Below, one piece after another: positions 36,418-45,958 of a DNA stretch of 64,000 bases (position 1 is its first letter; the number at the start of each line of letters is the position of its first letter). Both the position numbers and the translations under genes were made by a program. This DNA comes from CAIWTU01 sp963815135 (GTDB lineage: Bacteria > Desulfobacterota > Desulfuromonadia > Geobacterales > Geobacteraceae), in the NCBI GenBank assembly GCA_963815135.1, contig CAWFFO010000007.1:62001-126000 (forward strand), read 5' to 3'. The notes under the pieces were generated by a model. That model was not told the origin of the DNA. It saw only the letters and a program-made list of their open reading frames with translations, and did no database searches.

Positions 36418-37356
36418 ATGAAATTGGATGGAAGAGCATTTAAAGGTTGTCATACAAAATCGATTATTGTTTTAATCATTATCCTTGCCATCGGGGTTTC
36501 CGGTTGCAGCTTGTTCCGGTCCAGCGGGCCCGAGTCTAAAAACGTCGAACGGACCATCTGGCATTCGCGTGAGCAGAATGTGCGAATCGTCCCGCCGGAT
36601 GTGCGAAAGGGTGCAGCCTCAGTTGCAAACGATCAGCCTGTCATGCTCGAACCGGGACAGATTCGTAGAGCACTCGCCTCCCTTGAAGTGCAACTTCCAA
36701 AAGAGGAGAAACTGGTTCCTGTTTTTACCAAGCCTGAGCTTGACCTCTTGTGCGGCAAACTCAGTGAGGGGTTGGCGCAGGCAGGACCCAATGAAGATAT
36801 AAGTTTTGTTAGTGTAGGTGATCGAAAAGCGATTTATGGGCTTGCCAAGCAGCAAAAAGTCACGACAGGCAGAGTCTTTTACCAGGATGGAAAACTGAAC
36901 ATTATTTTTGGTAAAATGGTTGACGATTTGAAACCAGTTTTGGGAGATTATCGCCTTAATCCACTTACTCCAGGTTCGCGCCTAAATTCAATCAGCCATG
37001 AATGGGTACTGGAGGATGAGCCTGACATGCAGTTCCATGCAGAAGGGGGGATGGTCCGCACTGACTGGGTAATGCTCGATCTTGCGTCCATGGCAGCCCA
37101 TGAAGCTTTGGGGATCAAACCTGCAATAACGGGAAGAACTGTTTCTGAGACAACGGTTAAAGTTCCTGAAAGAACTGTTGCTCCTCGGGAGGGCAGTCAA
37201 CTGCAAACTCCGACTGTTACTCAAGCTCCACAAACGGGTAAGACAAGTAAAACAATTGAGGAGAGGTTGCTGATTCTGAATAACCTGAAAAACAAAAAAC
37301 TCATTACTGAAGAGGAGTACAAGAAAAAACGTGCTGAAATTCTGAATGAACTTTAA
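36418..37356 (+). CDS. Lipoprotein with C-terminal SHOCT-like domain
   Basis: 312 aa, GAGGAG before the ATG. Signal with lipobox VSGC at about residues 27-30 after SIIVLIIILAIG. The central part (residues ~75-225) is soluble and of unknown fold (LEPGQIRRALASLEVQLPKE, FTKPELDLLCGKLSEGLAQA). A Thr/Pro-rich linker follows, then IEERLLILNNLKNKKLITEE ending in KKKRAEILNEL, a short SHOCT/helical oligomerisation motif. Probably outer-membrane anchored. Own transcription unit, with a terminator at 37396. Confidence 0.78.
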   Translation: MKLDGRAFKGCHTKSIIVLIIILAIGVSGCSLFRSSGPESKNVERTIWHSREQNVRIVPPDVRKGAASVANDQPVMLEPGQIRRALASLEVQLPKEEKLVPVFTKPELDLLCGKLSEGLAQAGPNEDISFVSVGDRKAIYGLAKQQKVTTGRVFYQDGKLNIIFGKMVDDLKPVLGDYRLNPLTPGSRLNSISHEWVLEDEPDMQFHAEGGMVRTDWVMLDLASMAAHEALGIKPAITGRTVSETTVKVPERTVAPREGSQLQTPTVTQAPQTGKTSKTIEERLLILNNLKNKKLITEEEYKKKRAEILNEL

Positions 37357-37714
37357 AGCGAATTTAACAATATATTAAAACTTCTTTTTGAGTACGCGGG
37401 GCCTGCTGAATGTAGGCCCCGCTTGTGTTTGTAGGATTAGACAATTTTACTGAAGTTGCAAATTTGCCCTTCAAAAATTTCTGAGAAATATATGAAGTGT
37501 CGAAATGGAAAAAAATCACTGGAAAAAATCACTGGTATTTTGAGGGGAAATATCGTATACAATTAACAACAACCTACTGAAGGTATTCCGCTTTTGTCCA
37601 TGAAATTCATATGATCTGATTTGGTTAAATGTTAAATCAAATCAATACATCCAATAATTCTGCTAAATATAAATATCCTTGTCATGTTCAAGTAACTTTT
37701 AAGGGGTCAGCCAG
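37357..37714. other. Intergenic spacer with terminator and small tandem repeat
   Basis: Terminator 37396-37425 (GCGGGGCCT/AGGCCCCGC, then TTGTGTTTG). A tandem duplication of GGAAAAAATCACT lies at 37507-37535. The rest is AT-rich, presumably the regulator's promoter. Confidence 0.6.
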
Positions 37715-39660
37715 ATGACAGCTCAGGTAATTCACTTGATCGAGGAAGCTTGGAATCGATATGTTGCGAATGAAGAACTGGACATACAGAAACTTCGGCC
37801 CGAGATTGCAAGTTCCTGGCAGAGATGTCGAAATTTAAGGGTTGATCCATTCGGGCATGAAAGCTTCGATATCAGGGGGCAGGAACTCAAGGAAAGGCTT
37901 CGAGTTGCCAACCATCTTGTTACCATTGCCCGTCCCTACATGCATAATTTGTATAACTATGTCAAGGGGTCTGGCTTTCAGGTTGTTCTGACAGACAAGG
38001 ATGGTTTTTTACTGGAAACCATAGGCGACCCTGAAATTATCAAGAAAACAAGACAGGTCCAATTATGCCCAGGTGGAAACTGGAGTGAAGCAATCAAGGG
38101 AACAAATGCAGTAGGTACCTGTCTGGTGGAAGGTAAGCCGATACAGATTTTTGCTCGTGAACATTATTGCCAGCCTAATCATTTTCTCACCTGTTCAGCA
38201 TCACCTATTTTCAACCCGGATGGTATTCTATTAGGATCGCTTGACATAACTGGTGATTATAAAGCTCACAATCTCCATACTTTGGCTCTGGTTGTTGCTG
38301 CCGTAAATGCAGTTGAAAATCAGTTAAGGCTGCACAAGGCTACAAACAAGCTTTATATGGCTTACAAGTTTTCAAATACTTTGCTCGAGTCGACAACCGA
38401 AGGAATACTGTCGATTGACAATAACAAGGTAATTACGCATATAAACTCCTATGGGGCGAAAATTCTCAGCATAAACCAAAAGGATTCCATTGGTAAACAC
38501 ATCGATTCTGTTTTTAAAAAATCATCTATGGTTCTTCAGACACTTTCTTCGGGCAGTGAATATAAAGAACAGGAAATTGTTGTTGATGAATTTGGAAAGA
38601 AATTATCCCATTCCGTTACACCATTAAGGGATGATTTGGGCAATTCGATAGGAGCATTAGCAGTATTAAGAGAAGTTAAAGAAAAGTATGTCTCGAGAAG
38701 AACCTTGCTCCTTCTGCAAAATATGTTTTTGGAGATATTTTCGGAGCTAGCGATTCGGTATCAAAGGCTGTAAAATGGGCAAAGATTGCGGCAAAAAGTC
38801 CTTCTACAGTTTTGTTGCATGGAGAGAGCGGGACTGGAAAAGAGCTTTTCGCTCAGGCCATCCATAATGGGAGTATGAGAAGAGACCGGGCGTTTATTGC
38901 TATAAATTGTGCGGCTTTGCCTGAAACCCTGATTGAAAGTGAACTGTTTGGCTATGAGGAAGGTTCTTTTACCGGATCCAAGAAGGGGGGGCAAACCGGT
39001 AAATTTGAACTGGCAAACGGTGGAACTATTTTTCTTGATGAGGTCGGAGACATACCATTATTTACGCAAGTTAAACTTTTACGCGTTATCCAGGAAAAGA
39101 AAATCTCGCGGATAGGCTCGGCGATCGAAGTCCCTGTCGATATCAGGATTGTTGCTGCAACACATAAGGATTTGAAAGAAGAGGTGCAAAAGGGGAATTT
39201 CAGGAAGGATCTTTATTACAGGCTCAATGTAATAAACATAAATATTCCTCCACTCAGGGACAGAATGGAGGACCTGCCTCTTCTGGCTAGGCATTTTGTT
39301 AATAAATTATCTGCCAAATTAGGTAAGAAAAATATATCAGTAGCTGAAGATTTTATTGACAAAATAAAATCTTATTGCTGGCCCGGCAATATAAGGGAAT
39401 TGGAAAATGCTATTGAAAGGGCAATTAATCTGGTAGATGATAATGGAGTATTGACGTCTGATTATCTTTATTTCGACAGTTCTCCTCCTTCAAGAAACGA
39501 TGAAAAGGTTACAGAAGTTAAATCTCTGAAAGAGATCGAAAAAGAAACGATAATAAATGCTCTGAATCTTTATAAGGGAAATATACTGAAAGTTTCCGCG
39601 AAGCTCGGAATAGGCAGAAATACTCTTTATCGCAAGATTAAGGAGTATGATATAAAATAA
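37715..39660 (+). pseudogene. AcoR-like sigma-54 activator, single frameshift
   Basis: Two frames (37715-~38720 and ~38720-39660) join into a ~648-aa protein. N-terminal activator segment (RPEIASSWQRCRNLRVDPFG), a GAF domain (CPGGNWSEAIKGTNAVGTCL), a PAS domain (LLESTTEGILSIDNNKVITH), then the AAA+ domain: Walker A GESGTGKE, ELFGYEEGSFTGSKKGG (sigma-54 loop GSFTGS in place of GAFTGA), Walker B GGTIFLDEVGDIP, and a Fis-type HTH (NILKVSAKLGIGRNTLYRKI). This is the architecture of AcoR-type regulators of alcohol, acetoin and aldehyde catabolism. It probably drives the -24/-12 promoters at 34545 and 40124. The break lies near TTGCTCCTTCTGC (38703-38715) and may be an error. Confidence 0.85.
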
Positions 39661-39732
39661 TAATACCAAGGGATTCGATGGATTTTAATAGTAGAAGTTA
39701 TCCAATCTCAATGCCATAACAGAAAATATGTT

Positions 39733-39765
39733 AAAGACCTGGATTTTTATCCGGGTCTTTTTTTT
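39733..39765 (+). terminator. Terminator of the sigma-54 activator
   Basis: AAAGACCTGGAT pairs with ATCCGGGTCTTT around a T-rich loop, followed by T-run. Confidence 0.85.
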
Positions 39766-39937
39766 ACAATGAGTTATTCCAAGTTTTTCAAGAGGCTGAA
39801 TTACTGAAGAACTTCTACATAATGACCAGCTTTATTATTTATCATGCAATTTCGGGGTGTTCTTCTGAAAGTCAGGCTGAAAATGATTTCAGCTTTTTAT
39901 TAATTTGTATATGGATTCAATTTTGTTTTTGAAGCGC

Positions 39938-39965
39938 TTGACAAACAATATTTGGGCGGTATTCT
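39938..39965 (+). promoter_or_regulatory. Possible sigma-70 promoter upstream of adh
   Basis: TTGACA at 39938-39943, 16-nt spacer, TATTCT at 39960-39965. It is ~385 bp before the adh start, so its target is unclear; an AGCGCT inverted repeat flanks it (39933-39938 and 39971-39976). Confidence 0.35.
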
Positions 39966-40014
39966 TTTTTAGCGCTCAGCGAAATCATAGATGAACCGAA
40001 GTGCGCTATTATCT

Positions 40015-40026
40015 GAACACATGTTC
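40015..40026. promoter_or_regulatory. Candidate upstream activator site, GAACACATGTTC
   Basis: Palindrome GAACA-CA-TGTTC about 110 bp before the sigma-54 promoter at 40124, the usual distance for an enhancer-binding activator. A half-site GAACACAT occurs upstream of the other sigma-54 promoter (~34485). Confidence 0.4.
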
Positions 40027-40123
40027 CAAAATGGATTGCAAATTTGAGAATATTTTCGCAGGGCAAGTAAGTTTCAACTTCGTTTTATGCGAAAATGAAA
40101 GGTTTTTTTTAAGATATCGCTGT

Positions 40124-40139
40124 TGGCATTGAAATTGCT
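40124..40139 (+). promoter_or_regulatory. Sigma-54 (-24/-12) promoter of the alcohol dehydrogenase gene
   Basis: TGGCATTGAAATTGCT matches the consensus TGGCAC-N5-TTGCW at nearly every conserved base with exact spacing. Transcription would start near 40150, ~200 nt before the ATG at 40350. Confidence 0.75.
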
Positions 40140-40349
40140 CTTGAATAAAACACCGGTTTGATCAGGTAGAAAAATATTTAAGCGTAGTATTGATTTTGCC
40201 GAGAGGGGAGGTGGTGAGCAAAACAATCGCGGCATAGTTTTTGGCAGCATCTAAGTTGTTGTAAAATTGTTAGTTTTTAGATGTACAAAGGCTTAGGCCG
40301 AAGCATAATGCTCTCATTGAAAAAAAAATTAATTATGGAGGATTGACAA

Positions 40350-41517
40350 ATGGCTTTAGCAGAAACTTCTTACTATTTCTTTATTCCTACAATTTCTATT
40401 CTGGGTCCTGGCTGTTCCAAACTTGCTGGCGAGCGCGCAAAAACTTTGGGCTTCAAAAAAGCTCTGATCGTTTGCGATGGCGGTCTGCACAAGATGGGTG
40501 TTTCCGAGCAGATAAAAGCCAATCTTGCTGCTGCCGGCGTTGACGCAGTTATTTTCCCTGGCGCAGAGCCAAACCCGACAGATAACAACGTACGTGACGG
40601 TGTAAAAGTATACAAAGACAATAACTGCGACGGCATCGTTTCCCTGGGTGGCGGTAGCTCCCATGACTGCGGCAAAGGTATCGGCCTCATTATGCCAATC
40701 GGCGGCAACATCCGTGATTTCGAAGGTGTCAACAAGTCCACCAAGAACTTTGCCTCCTTTTATCGCTATCAACACCACAGCTGGTACTGCCAGCGAAATG
40801 ACCCGTTTTTGTATCATCACCAACACCGATACCCATGTTAAAATGGCTATCGTTGACTGGCGTGTAACTGCCAGATATCGCTATCGATGATCCTGTTCTC
40901 ATGCTGGGCATACCTCCCGCATTGACTGCAGCAACCGGTATGGACGCACTGACTCACGCTGTTGAGGCTTATGTTTCTACAATAGCCGAGCCGATTACCG
41001 ATGCATGCGCAATCAAGGCCATCGAACTGATCGCCAAGTCGCTCCGTCGCGCTGTTGCTCAATCGGTTCCGACCTCGAAGCTCGTGACGATATGGCTTAT
41101 GCTGAGTTCCTCGCCGGTATGGCATTCAATAACGCAGGTCTCGGTTATGTTCACGCAATGGCTCACCAGCTTGGTGGTTTCTACAACCTGCCGCACGGTG
41201 TTTGCAACGCCATTCTCCTCCCTGCAGTTGAGCAGTTCAACCTGATAGCCGCTCCTGAGCGTTTCGCTGACATCGCAAAAGCGATGGGCGTTAAGACAGA
41301 TGGTCTGTCAACTCTTGATGCAGCACAGTCCGCCATCGAAGCTATTAAGAAGCTTTCCTCTGACATCGGAATTCCGCCGAACCTCACAGTTCTCGGTGTA
41401 AAAGAAGGCGATCTTAAGATCATGGCCGAAAACGCTAAGAAAGACGTTTGCCAGCTCATGAATCCCCGCACGGCAACTCTTGACGAAGTTATCAGCATCT
41501 TCAAAACTGCACTGTAA
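40350..41517 (+). pseudogene. Iron-containing alcohol dehydrogenase, frameshifted
   Basis: ATG at 40350 with GGAGG 8 nt upstream; a ~385-aa type III ADH reads across frames. N-terminal GPGCSKLAGERAKTLGFKKA and SLGGGSSHDCGKGI (NAD-binding), then TTAGTASEMTRFCIITN in another frame, TGMDALTHAVEAYVST and GLGYVHAMAHQLGGFYNLPH carrying the Fe-binding Asp and His residues, and an intact C-terminus. Frame breaks near 40745-40760, 40865, 41045 and 41090. It oxidises primary alcohols such as ethanol to aldehyde with NAD+. The aldehyde would be the substrate of the AOR encoded next. Conservation across frames suggests sequence errors in an active gene. Confidence 0.87.
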
Positions 41518-41954
41518 TTCCAGTAGTTGATATTAAAAGGGGGTGGGTAACCATCCCCTTTTTTTTGTTTCTAATACATTCTCAAACATCGTTATAATTC
41601 TATATTTATTTTTGCGTTATGAGCGGATTTGAAGTTAAATTTCAAAGAAAGCTGTTTCAGGTAGGGAACGAATGTTTTTATTGAAAATCAAATCCGTTGT
41701 TGTTTGGTACAGCGTTATAAAGGATTATAAATTACGAATATTAAAGATATCTTGCTGTATATATTGGAATAATTCGGATAAATAAGATTGCTGTTGGGTT
41801 AATTCAAGTTGCGTTTTCAGTTGTGTGAAAATAAAGAAGAAAAAATTGTTCTAAAATCAGAGATTAAATGCAATTATATGTTGCAAATGGTATGTATTTT
41901 TTCATATAATCTTGCAATATAAAAACTCTATAAGGCATGGAAATGGAGGAATGT
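41518..41954. other. Spacer between adh and aor, terminator and promoter
   Basis: Terminator at 41537-41566 (AAAAGGGG/CCCCTTTT with T-run) ends adh. TTGCAA at 41881-41886 and TATAAT at 41905-41910 (18-nt spacer) could be the aor promoter. No -24/-12 match was found here, unlike the adh region. Confidence 0.55.
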
Positions 41955-43688
41955 ATGGGAGAAAAGATTATTCGTGTAAACATGGAAACCCTCACTACCA
42001 GCACAGAAGCTTGTCCGAGTGAGTGGGCGGCTCTTGGAGGAAGAGCCCTGACCTCAACTGTTGTGGCAAAAGAAGTGCCCCCCACATGCGAACCGCTTGG
42101 CAAGTATAACAAACTTGTATTCTCGCCCGGTCTGCTAACTGCTACCGCCGCTGCGAACTCGGGACGTCTGTCCGCAGGCTTCAAGAGCCCGCTTACTGGC
42201 GGTATCAAAGAGAGTAATGCAGGTGGTACTGCCGCGCAAGATCTTGAGAAGCTTGGAATTAAGGCTGTAATTATTGAAGGTATCCCGAAAGAAGACAAGT
42301 GGTACAGCATCCATATCAATAATGATGGAGCAACTATCAAAGAAGATTCAGAATTTATCGGTATGGGTAACTATGAACTCATCAAGACTGTTAGCGAAAG
42401 AGCCGGGAAGAAGATCGGCATCCTCACAATCGGTCCTGCAGGTGAGTACAAAATGGCTGCAGCAAATATATCGGTAAAAGACCCAGATGGAAATATCCGC
42501 AGCCATGGTCGTGGCGGCGCCGGAGCTGTCATGGGTTCAAAAAAAATCAAGTATATTACAGTCGACCCTGCAGGCGGCCCCGGTGTAACCATAGCCGATC
42601 CTGAAAAATTCAGGACACAGGCCAGAATTTTCGCCAAAGCGCTTCTTGATCACCCGGTCAGTGGACAGGGTCTTCCGACCTACGGCACAAATGTTCTGAT
42701 AAACATCCTGAATGAGGCTGGCGGTCTTCCAACTAAAAACTTCCGTTATGGACGCGTTGACCACCCTGAAAAAATCTGTGGTGAAACCATGCATGATGTT
42801 ATAGCATCCCGTCCGAATGGCGTTACCAGCCATGGCTGTCATGCCGGTTGTATCATCAAGTGCTCGCAGATATATGTTGATGAGGCTGGCAAATATATAA
42901 CTGCCGGCTTCGAGTACGAGACTGTCTGGGGATTGGGTTGTGCTTGTAATATTCCTGATCTTGACCAATGCGCACGCATTGACTGGGTAATGGATGATAT
43001 CGGAGTTGACTCCATTGAAGGTGCTGTTCTCATGAGCGTTGCCATGGAAGCAGGAATTATTCCCTGGGGTGACGGTAAAGCCGTATACAGACTGTTTGAT
43101 GAAGAAGTTCGTAAAGGTACTCCTCTTGGACGTGTTCTCGGCAATGGAGCAGGTTCTGTTGGAAAGACCTACGGCCTGACCAGAATTCCTGTCGTGAAGA
43201 ACCAGGGTATTCCTGCATACGATCCGCGTGCTGTTAAAGGTATTGGCGTAACTTATGCGACTTCGACAATGGGTGCAGATCATACTTCCGGCTATACTAT
43301 TGCTACCAATATTTTGAAAGTCGGCGGCTACGTTGATCCTCTCCAGCTTGAAGGTCAGGTTGAGCTTTCAAGAAATCTTCAGATTGCAACTGCAGCTGTT
43401 GACAGTACCGGCCTTTGTATTTTCGTGGCTTTCCCAGCGCTTGATATTCCTGAATGTTTTACCGCTATTTATGAAATGATCAACGCACGTTATGGTTGTG
43501 AGCTCACGGCGGAAGGCGTTGTAGAATTCGGAAAGTATGTTCTCAAGACAGAACATGAATTCAACATTGCAGCCGGTTTCACCAACAAGGACGACCGTCT
43601 GCCTGAATTCTTTGAAGAGCCGATTCCTCCTCACAATGCGGTATGGGATATGACCGACGCGGAACTCGATTCCTTCTGGAATTTCTAG
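41955..43688 (+). CDS. aor: Tungsten aldehyde:ferredoxin oxidoreductase
   Basis: 577 aa from the ATG at 41955 (GGAGG 5 nt upstream); earlier in-frame ATGs at 41937 and 41943 precede that ribosome site. AOR family: GGRALTSTVVAKEVPP, LVFSPGLLTATAAANSGRLS and AGFKSPLTGGIKESNAGGTA in the N-terminal W-pterin domain; GPAGEYKMAAANISVKDPDG; RGGAGAVMGSKKIKYI; Fe-S cysteines in HGCHAGCIIKCS (C-x3-C-x3-C) with a late Cys in DSTGLCIFVAF; and DHTSGYTIATNIL. It oxidises aldehydes to acids, reducing ferredoxin, using W-bis-pterin and one [4Fe-4S] cluster. Supplied by the adh upstream and by the tup and moa genes downstream. Confidence 0.92.
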   Translation: MGEKIIRVNMETLTTSTEACPSEWAALGGRALTSTVVAKEVPPTCEPLGKYNKLVFSPGLLTATAAANSGRLSAGFKSPLTGGIKESNAGGTAAQDLEKLGIKAVIIEGIPKEDKWYSIHINNDGATIKEDSEFIGMGNYELIKTVSERAGKKIGILTIGPAGEYKMAAANISVKDPDGNIRSHGRGGAGAVMGSKKIKYITVDPAGGPGVTIADPEKFRTQARIFAKALLDHPVSGQGLPTYGTNVLINILNEAGGLPTKNFRYGRVDHPEKICGETMHDVIASRPNGVTSHGCHAGCIIKCSQIYVDEAGKYITAGFEYETVWGLGCACNIPDLDQCARIDWVMDDIGVDSIEGAVLMSVAMEAGIIPWGDGKAVYRLFDEEVRKGTPLGRVLGNGAGSVGKTYGLTRIPVVKNQGIPAYDPRAVKGIGVTYATSTMGADHTSGYTIATNILKVGGYVDPLQLEGQVELSRNLQIATAAVDSTGLCIFVAFPALDIPECFTAIYEMINARYGCELTAEGVVEFGKYVLKTEHEFNIAAGFTNKDDRLPEFFEEPIPPHNAVWDMTDAELDSFWNF

Positions 43689-44104
43689 ACAATATTACTT
43701 TGATTTTCAATGTCGTTTTTATGCGGGCGTCCATTTGGACGCCCGCATTTGTTTATTCGGTTTTATAAGTTTGCTATTTTAACAAAAGTATCTTTCATGT
43801 GTTACTCCGCGATTGTTAAATAAGAAAATTATTCAAAATTGCGAAATAATTTCGTAAAAATCGATTTTCCACCTATATCGAGATTGCTTCACGCATTTAG
43901 ATTGTATTTCAGGCCTGTCAGGCTAAAAAAATAAAATTTCCGTTTTTGATGTAAAAGACATGCTGTAATAACTAGTCCGCTGTATAATATCCTGTCGATT
44001 GATTAAAAAACTTATCTTATTGCGCTGAATTGCTTTTCCTGCTAAGATTTCCCCATTACTTTTTGTAAATACTCAGTTTTTTTGTTTTTCAAAAGGTTCG
44101 CTAT
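43689..44104. other. Spacer between aor and moaA
   Basis: Terminator 43722-43750 (ATGCGGGCGTCC/GGACGCCCGCAT, then TTGTTT). The remainder is AT-rich; no known RNA motif or clear promoter was recognised. Confidence 0.6.
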
Positions 44105-45085
44105 ATGTCTTTAATCGATGCTTATGGCAGAAAGATAAACTACCTCAGGCTTTCAATCACTGACCGTTGCAATTTGAGATGCCGGTACTGCATGCCCGAG
44201 GAAGGTGTGTCGAAATTGAAGCATGAGGACATTTTGAGCTATGAAGAAATCCTGATGATTGCGAATGCATCCGTGCAAATTGGGATTGAGAAGATTCGCG
44301 TGACGGGTGGTGAGCCTCTCGTCAGAAACGGCGTCATTGAATTTCTCGAAAGCCTTTCAAAGATAAACGGGTTGCGACAACTGGTTCTTACAACAAACGG
44401 AATTCTCTTGAAAGACATGGCAGAAGACCTGAAACGAGTTGGAGTGCAGCGTCTTAATATAAGTCTTGATTCTCTGAACAAAGATACTTTTCGGCAGATT
44501 ACCAGGTGTGGAGATCTCGATAAAGTTCTCGAAGGTATACATGCGGCGGAAGCTCTGGGATTTCCCATAAAAATGAATGTTGTCGCAATGCGTGGGATAA
44601 ATGATAATGAATTTGTCGATTTTGCCTCCCTTACCCTCGAAAAGCCTTATGCAGTGAGATTCATCGAATACATGCCTACCTCAAAAGAAAGTGACTGGCA
44701 GTCTCTTGTAATTACGGGTGAAGAGATACTTGATAGAATACGAAAACTGTATCGACTTAGTCCTGTTGCCGCCAAAAATACGTTATCGGGTCCTTCGCAG
44801 GACTTCAAAATTGAAGATTCGCTTGGCACAATAGGGATCATAACTCCGATATCGGGACATTTCTGTAAGGAGTGCAACAGGATAAGGGTTACATCATCCG
44901 GAACCGCTAGGAGTTGTCTATTTGACGATCATGAATACGATCTCAAGCCTGTGTTGAAATCAGGAAATATGTCAGCGCTGAAAGAAATGCTGCATTCCAT
45001 AGTCATGAACAAACCGGAACAGCATGGGATCACGAATAAGGGCTCAGAACATGACCCGTTTAACATGTCAAAGGTGGGAGGTTGA
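44105..45085 (+). CDS. moaA: GTP 3',8-cyclase MoaA
   Basis: 326 aa. Radical SAM enzyme of molybdopterin synthesis step 1: N-terminal CNLRCRYCMPEEG (residue ~21) binds the SAM cluster; VTGGEPLVR; C-terminal second cluster FCKECNRIRVTSSGTARSCL (C-x2-C-x13-C, ~residue 257); and a C-terminal Gly-Gly (KVGG) needed for activity. Converts GTP to 3',8-cH2GTP, which MoaC turns into cPMP. Followed 37 bp later by a MOSC protein gene. Confidence 0.93.
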   Translation: MSLIDAYGRKINYLRLSITDRCNLRCRYCMPEEGVSKLKHEDILSYEEILMIANASVQIGIEKIRVTGGEPLVRNGVIEFLESLSKINGLRQLVLTTNGILLKDMAEDLKRVGVQRLNISLDSLNKDTFRQITRCGDLDKVLEGIHAAEALGFPIKMNVVAMRGINDNEFVDFASLTLEKPYAVRFIEYMPTSKESDWQSLVITGEEILDRIRKLYRLSPVAAKNTLSGPSQDFKIEDSLGTIGIITPISGHFCKECNRIRVTSSGTARSCLFDDHEYDLKPVLKSGNMSALKEMLHSIVMNKPEQHGITNKGSEHDPFNMSKVGG

Positions 45086-45122
45086 GAAATTCTCGACATA
45101 ACTAACAAGGAGTAGAAAAGAA

Positions 45123-45560
45123 ATGCCTGGAATAGTATTTGCCGTATGTATTAGTGAAAATAAGGGAGAACGAAAGAAACCGGTTGAATTTGTCGACTTT
45201 AAAGAAAATCATGGAATAGTTGGGGACGCACATTCCGGTGATTGGCACCGACAGGTCAGCATGCTTGCGCTTGAAAGCATCAGAAAAATGCAGGAAAAAG
45301 GGCTGGATGTTTCTTCTGGGGATTTTGCGGAGAATCTGACGACGGAAGGTATTGATCTTCCTTCACTACCGATTGGTACTTTGCTTGCTATAGGAGATAC
45401 TCTCACGGAAGTAACGCAAATAGGTAAGGAATGCCACTCGCGCTGTGAGATTTATCATCAGGCTGGGGACTGTGTTATGCCTCGCGAAGGTATTTTTGTG
45501 AAAGTCCTCAGGGGCGGCCGTGTGAAAAAGGGTGACAAAATCGTGGTGGTTGCTCGATAG
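45123..45560 (+). CDS. MOSC domain protein
   Basis: 145 aa, AAGGAG before the ATG. MOSC (MoCo sulfurase C-terminal) fold: GIVGDAHSGDWHRQVSMLAL, DFAENLTTEGIDLPSLPIGT, and a conserved Cys in IGKECHSRCEIY. Stand-alone MOSC proteins are thought to bind Moco/Wco or carry persulphide sulphur. It forms an operon with moaA and precedes the tungstate-uptake genes, supporting a role in cofactor delivery or sulphuration. Confidence 0.88.
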   Translation: MPGIVFAVCISENKGERKKPVEFVDFKENHGIVGDAHSGDWHRQVSMLALESIRKMQEKGLDVSSGDFAENLTTEGIDLPSLPIGTLLAIGDTLTEVTQIGKECHSRCEIYHQAGDCVMPREGIFVKVLRGGRVKKGDKIVVVAR

Positions 45561-45797
45561 TATTTTCCTTTCAATAAGAAGAATTTGAACCTCAGGCTGT
45601 ATTGCTTGTTTTAAACGAGATTTAAACATGTAATGCAGCTTTTTTGTATTCAATTATATTGAAAAATATTAAATATAAACACTGTTTCATGTAAAAGGGG
45701 ATCATGGCTCACAATTGTAACCTCCTTATTTATGGACAAAGTTTCAACAAAATAAATCAAGTAATAAGATTAGAATATATTGATATAATTAAGCATA
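45561..45797. other. AT-rich intergenic DNA
   Basis: No gene, terminator or recognisable RNA motif. It separates the MOSC gene from the promoter of the OprO/P-like porin. Confidence 0.4.
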
Positions 45798-45826
45798 TTG
45801 ACATTGTGTAAAAGGTGTTATATAAA
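45798..45826 (+). promoter_or_regulatory. Sigma-70 promoter of the OprO/P-like porin
   Basis: TTGACA at 45798-45803, 17-nt spacer, TATAAA at 45821-45826; about 130 nt before the GTG start. Confidence 0.6.
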
Positions 45827-45886
45827 GCCATACATATTTAACGGGCCAGTATGTTTGTAACTAATGGTTATTTAATGATTTTGAGC

Positions 45887-45930
45887 CAGCGCACTAGCTG
45901 CTTTATAATTGTAAGAAAACTGGTGCGCTG
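45887..45930 (+). promoter_or_regulatory. Leader stem-loop before porin
   Basis: CAGCGCACTAG (45887-45897) pairs with CTGGTGCGCTG (45920-45930), 11 bp with one G-T pair. It lies 28 nt before the GTG start; an mRNA-stabilising or regulatory stem is possible. Confidence 0.45.
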
Positions 45931-45958
45931 AGTTATTTTGGAGAAAAAGGAGGAAGCT

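Noticed and set aside
37507..37535. Tandem GGAAAAAATCACT repeat
   Set aside because: Only two copies and AT-rich; chance slippage is sufficient explanation.
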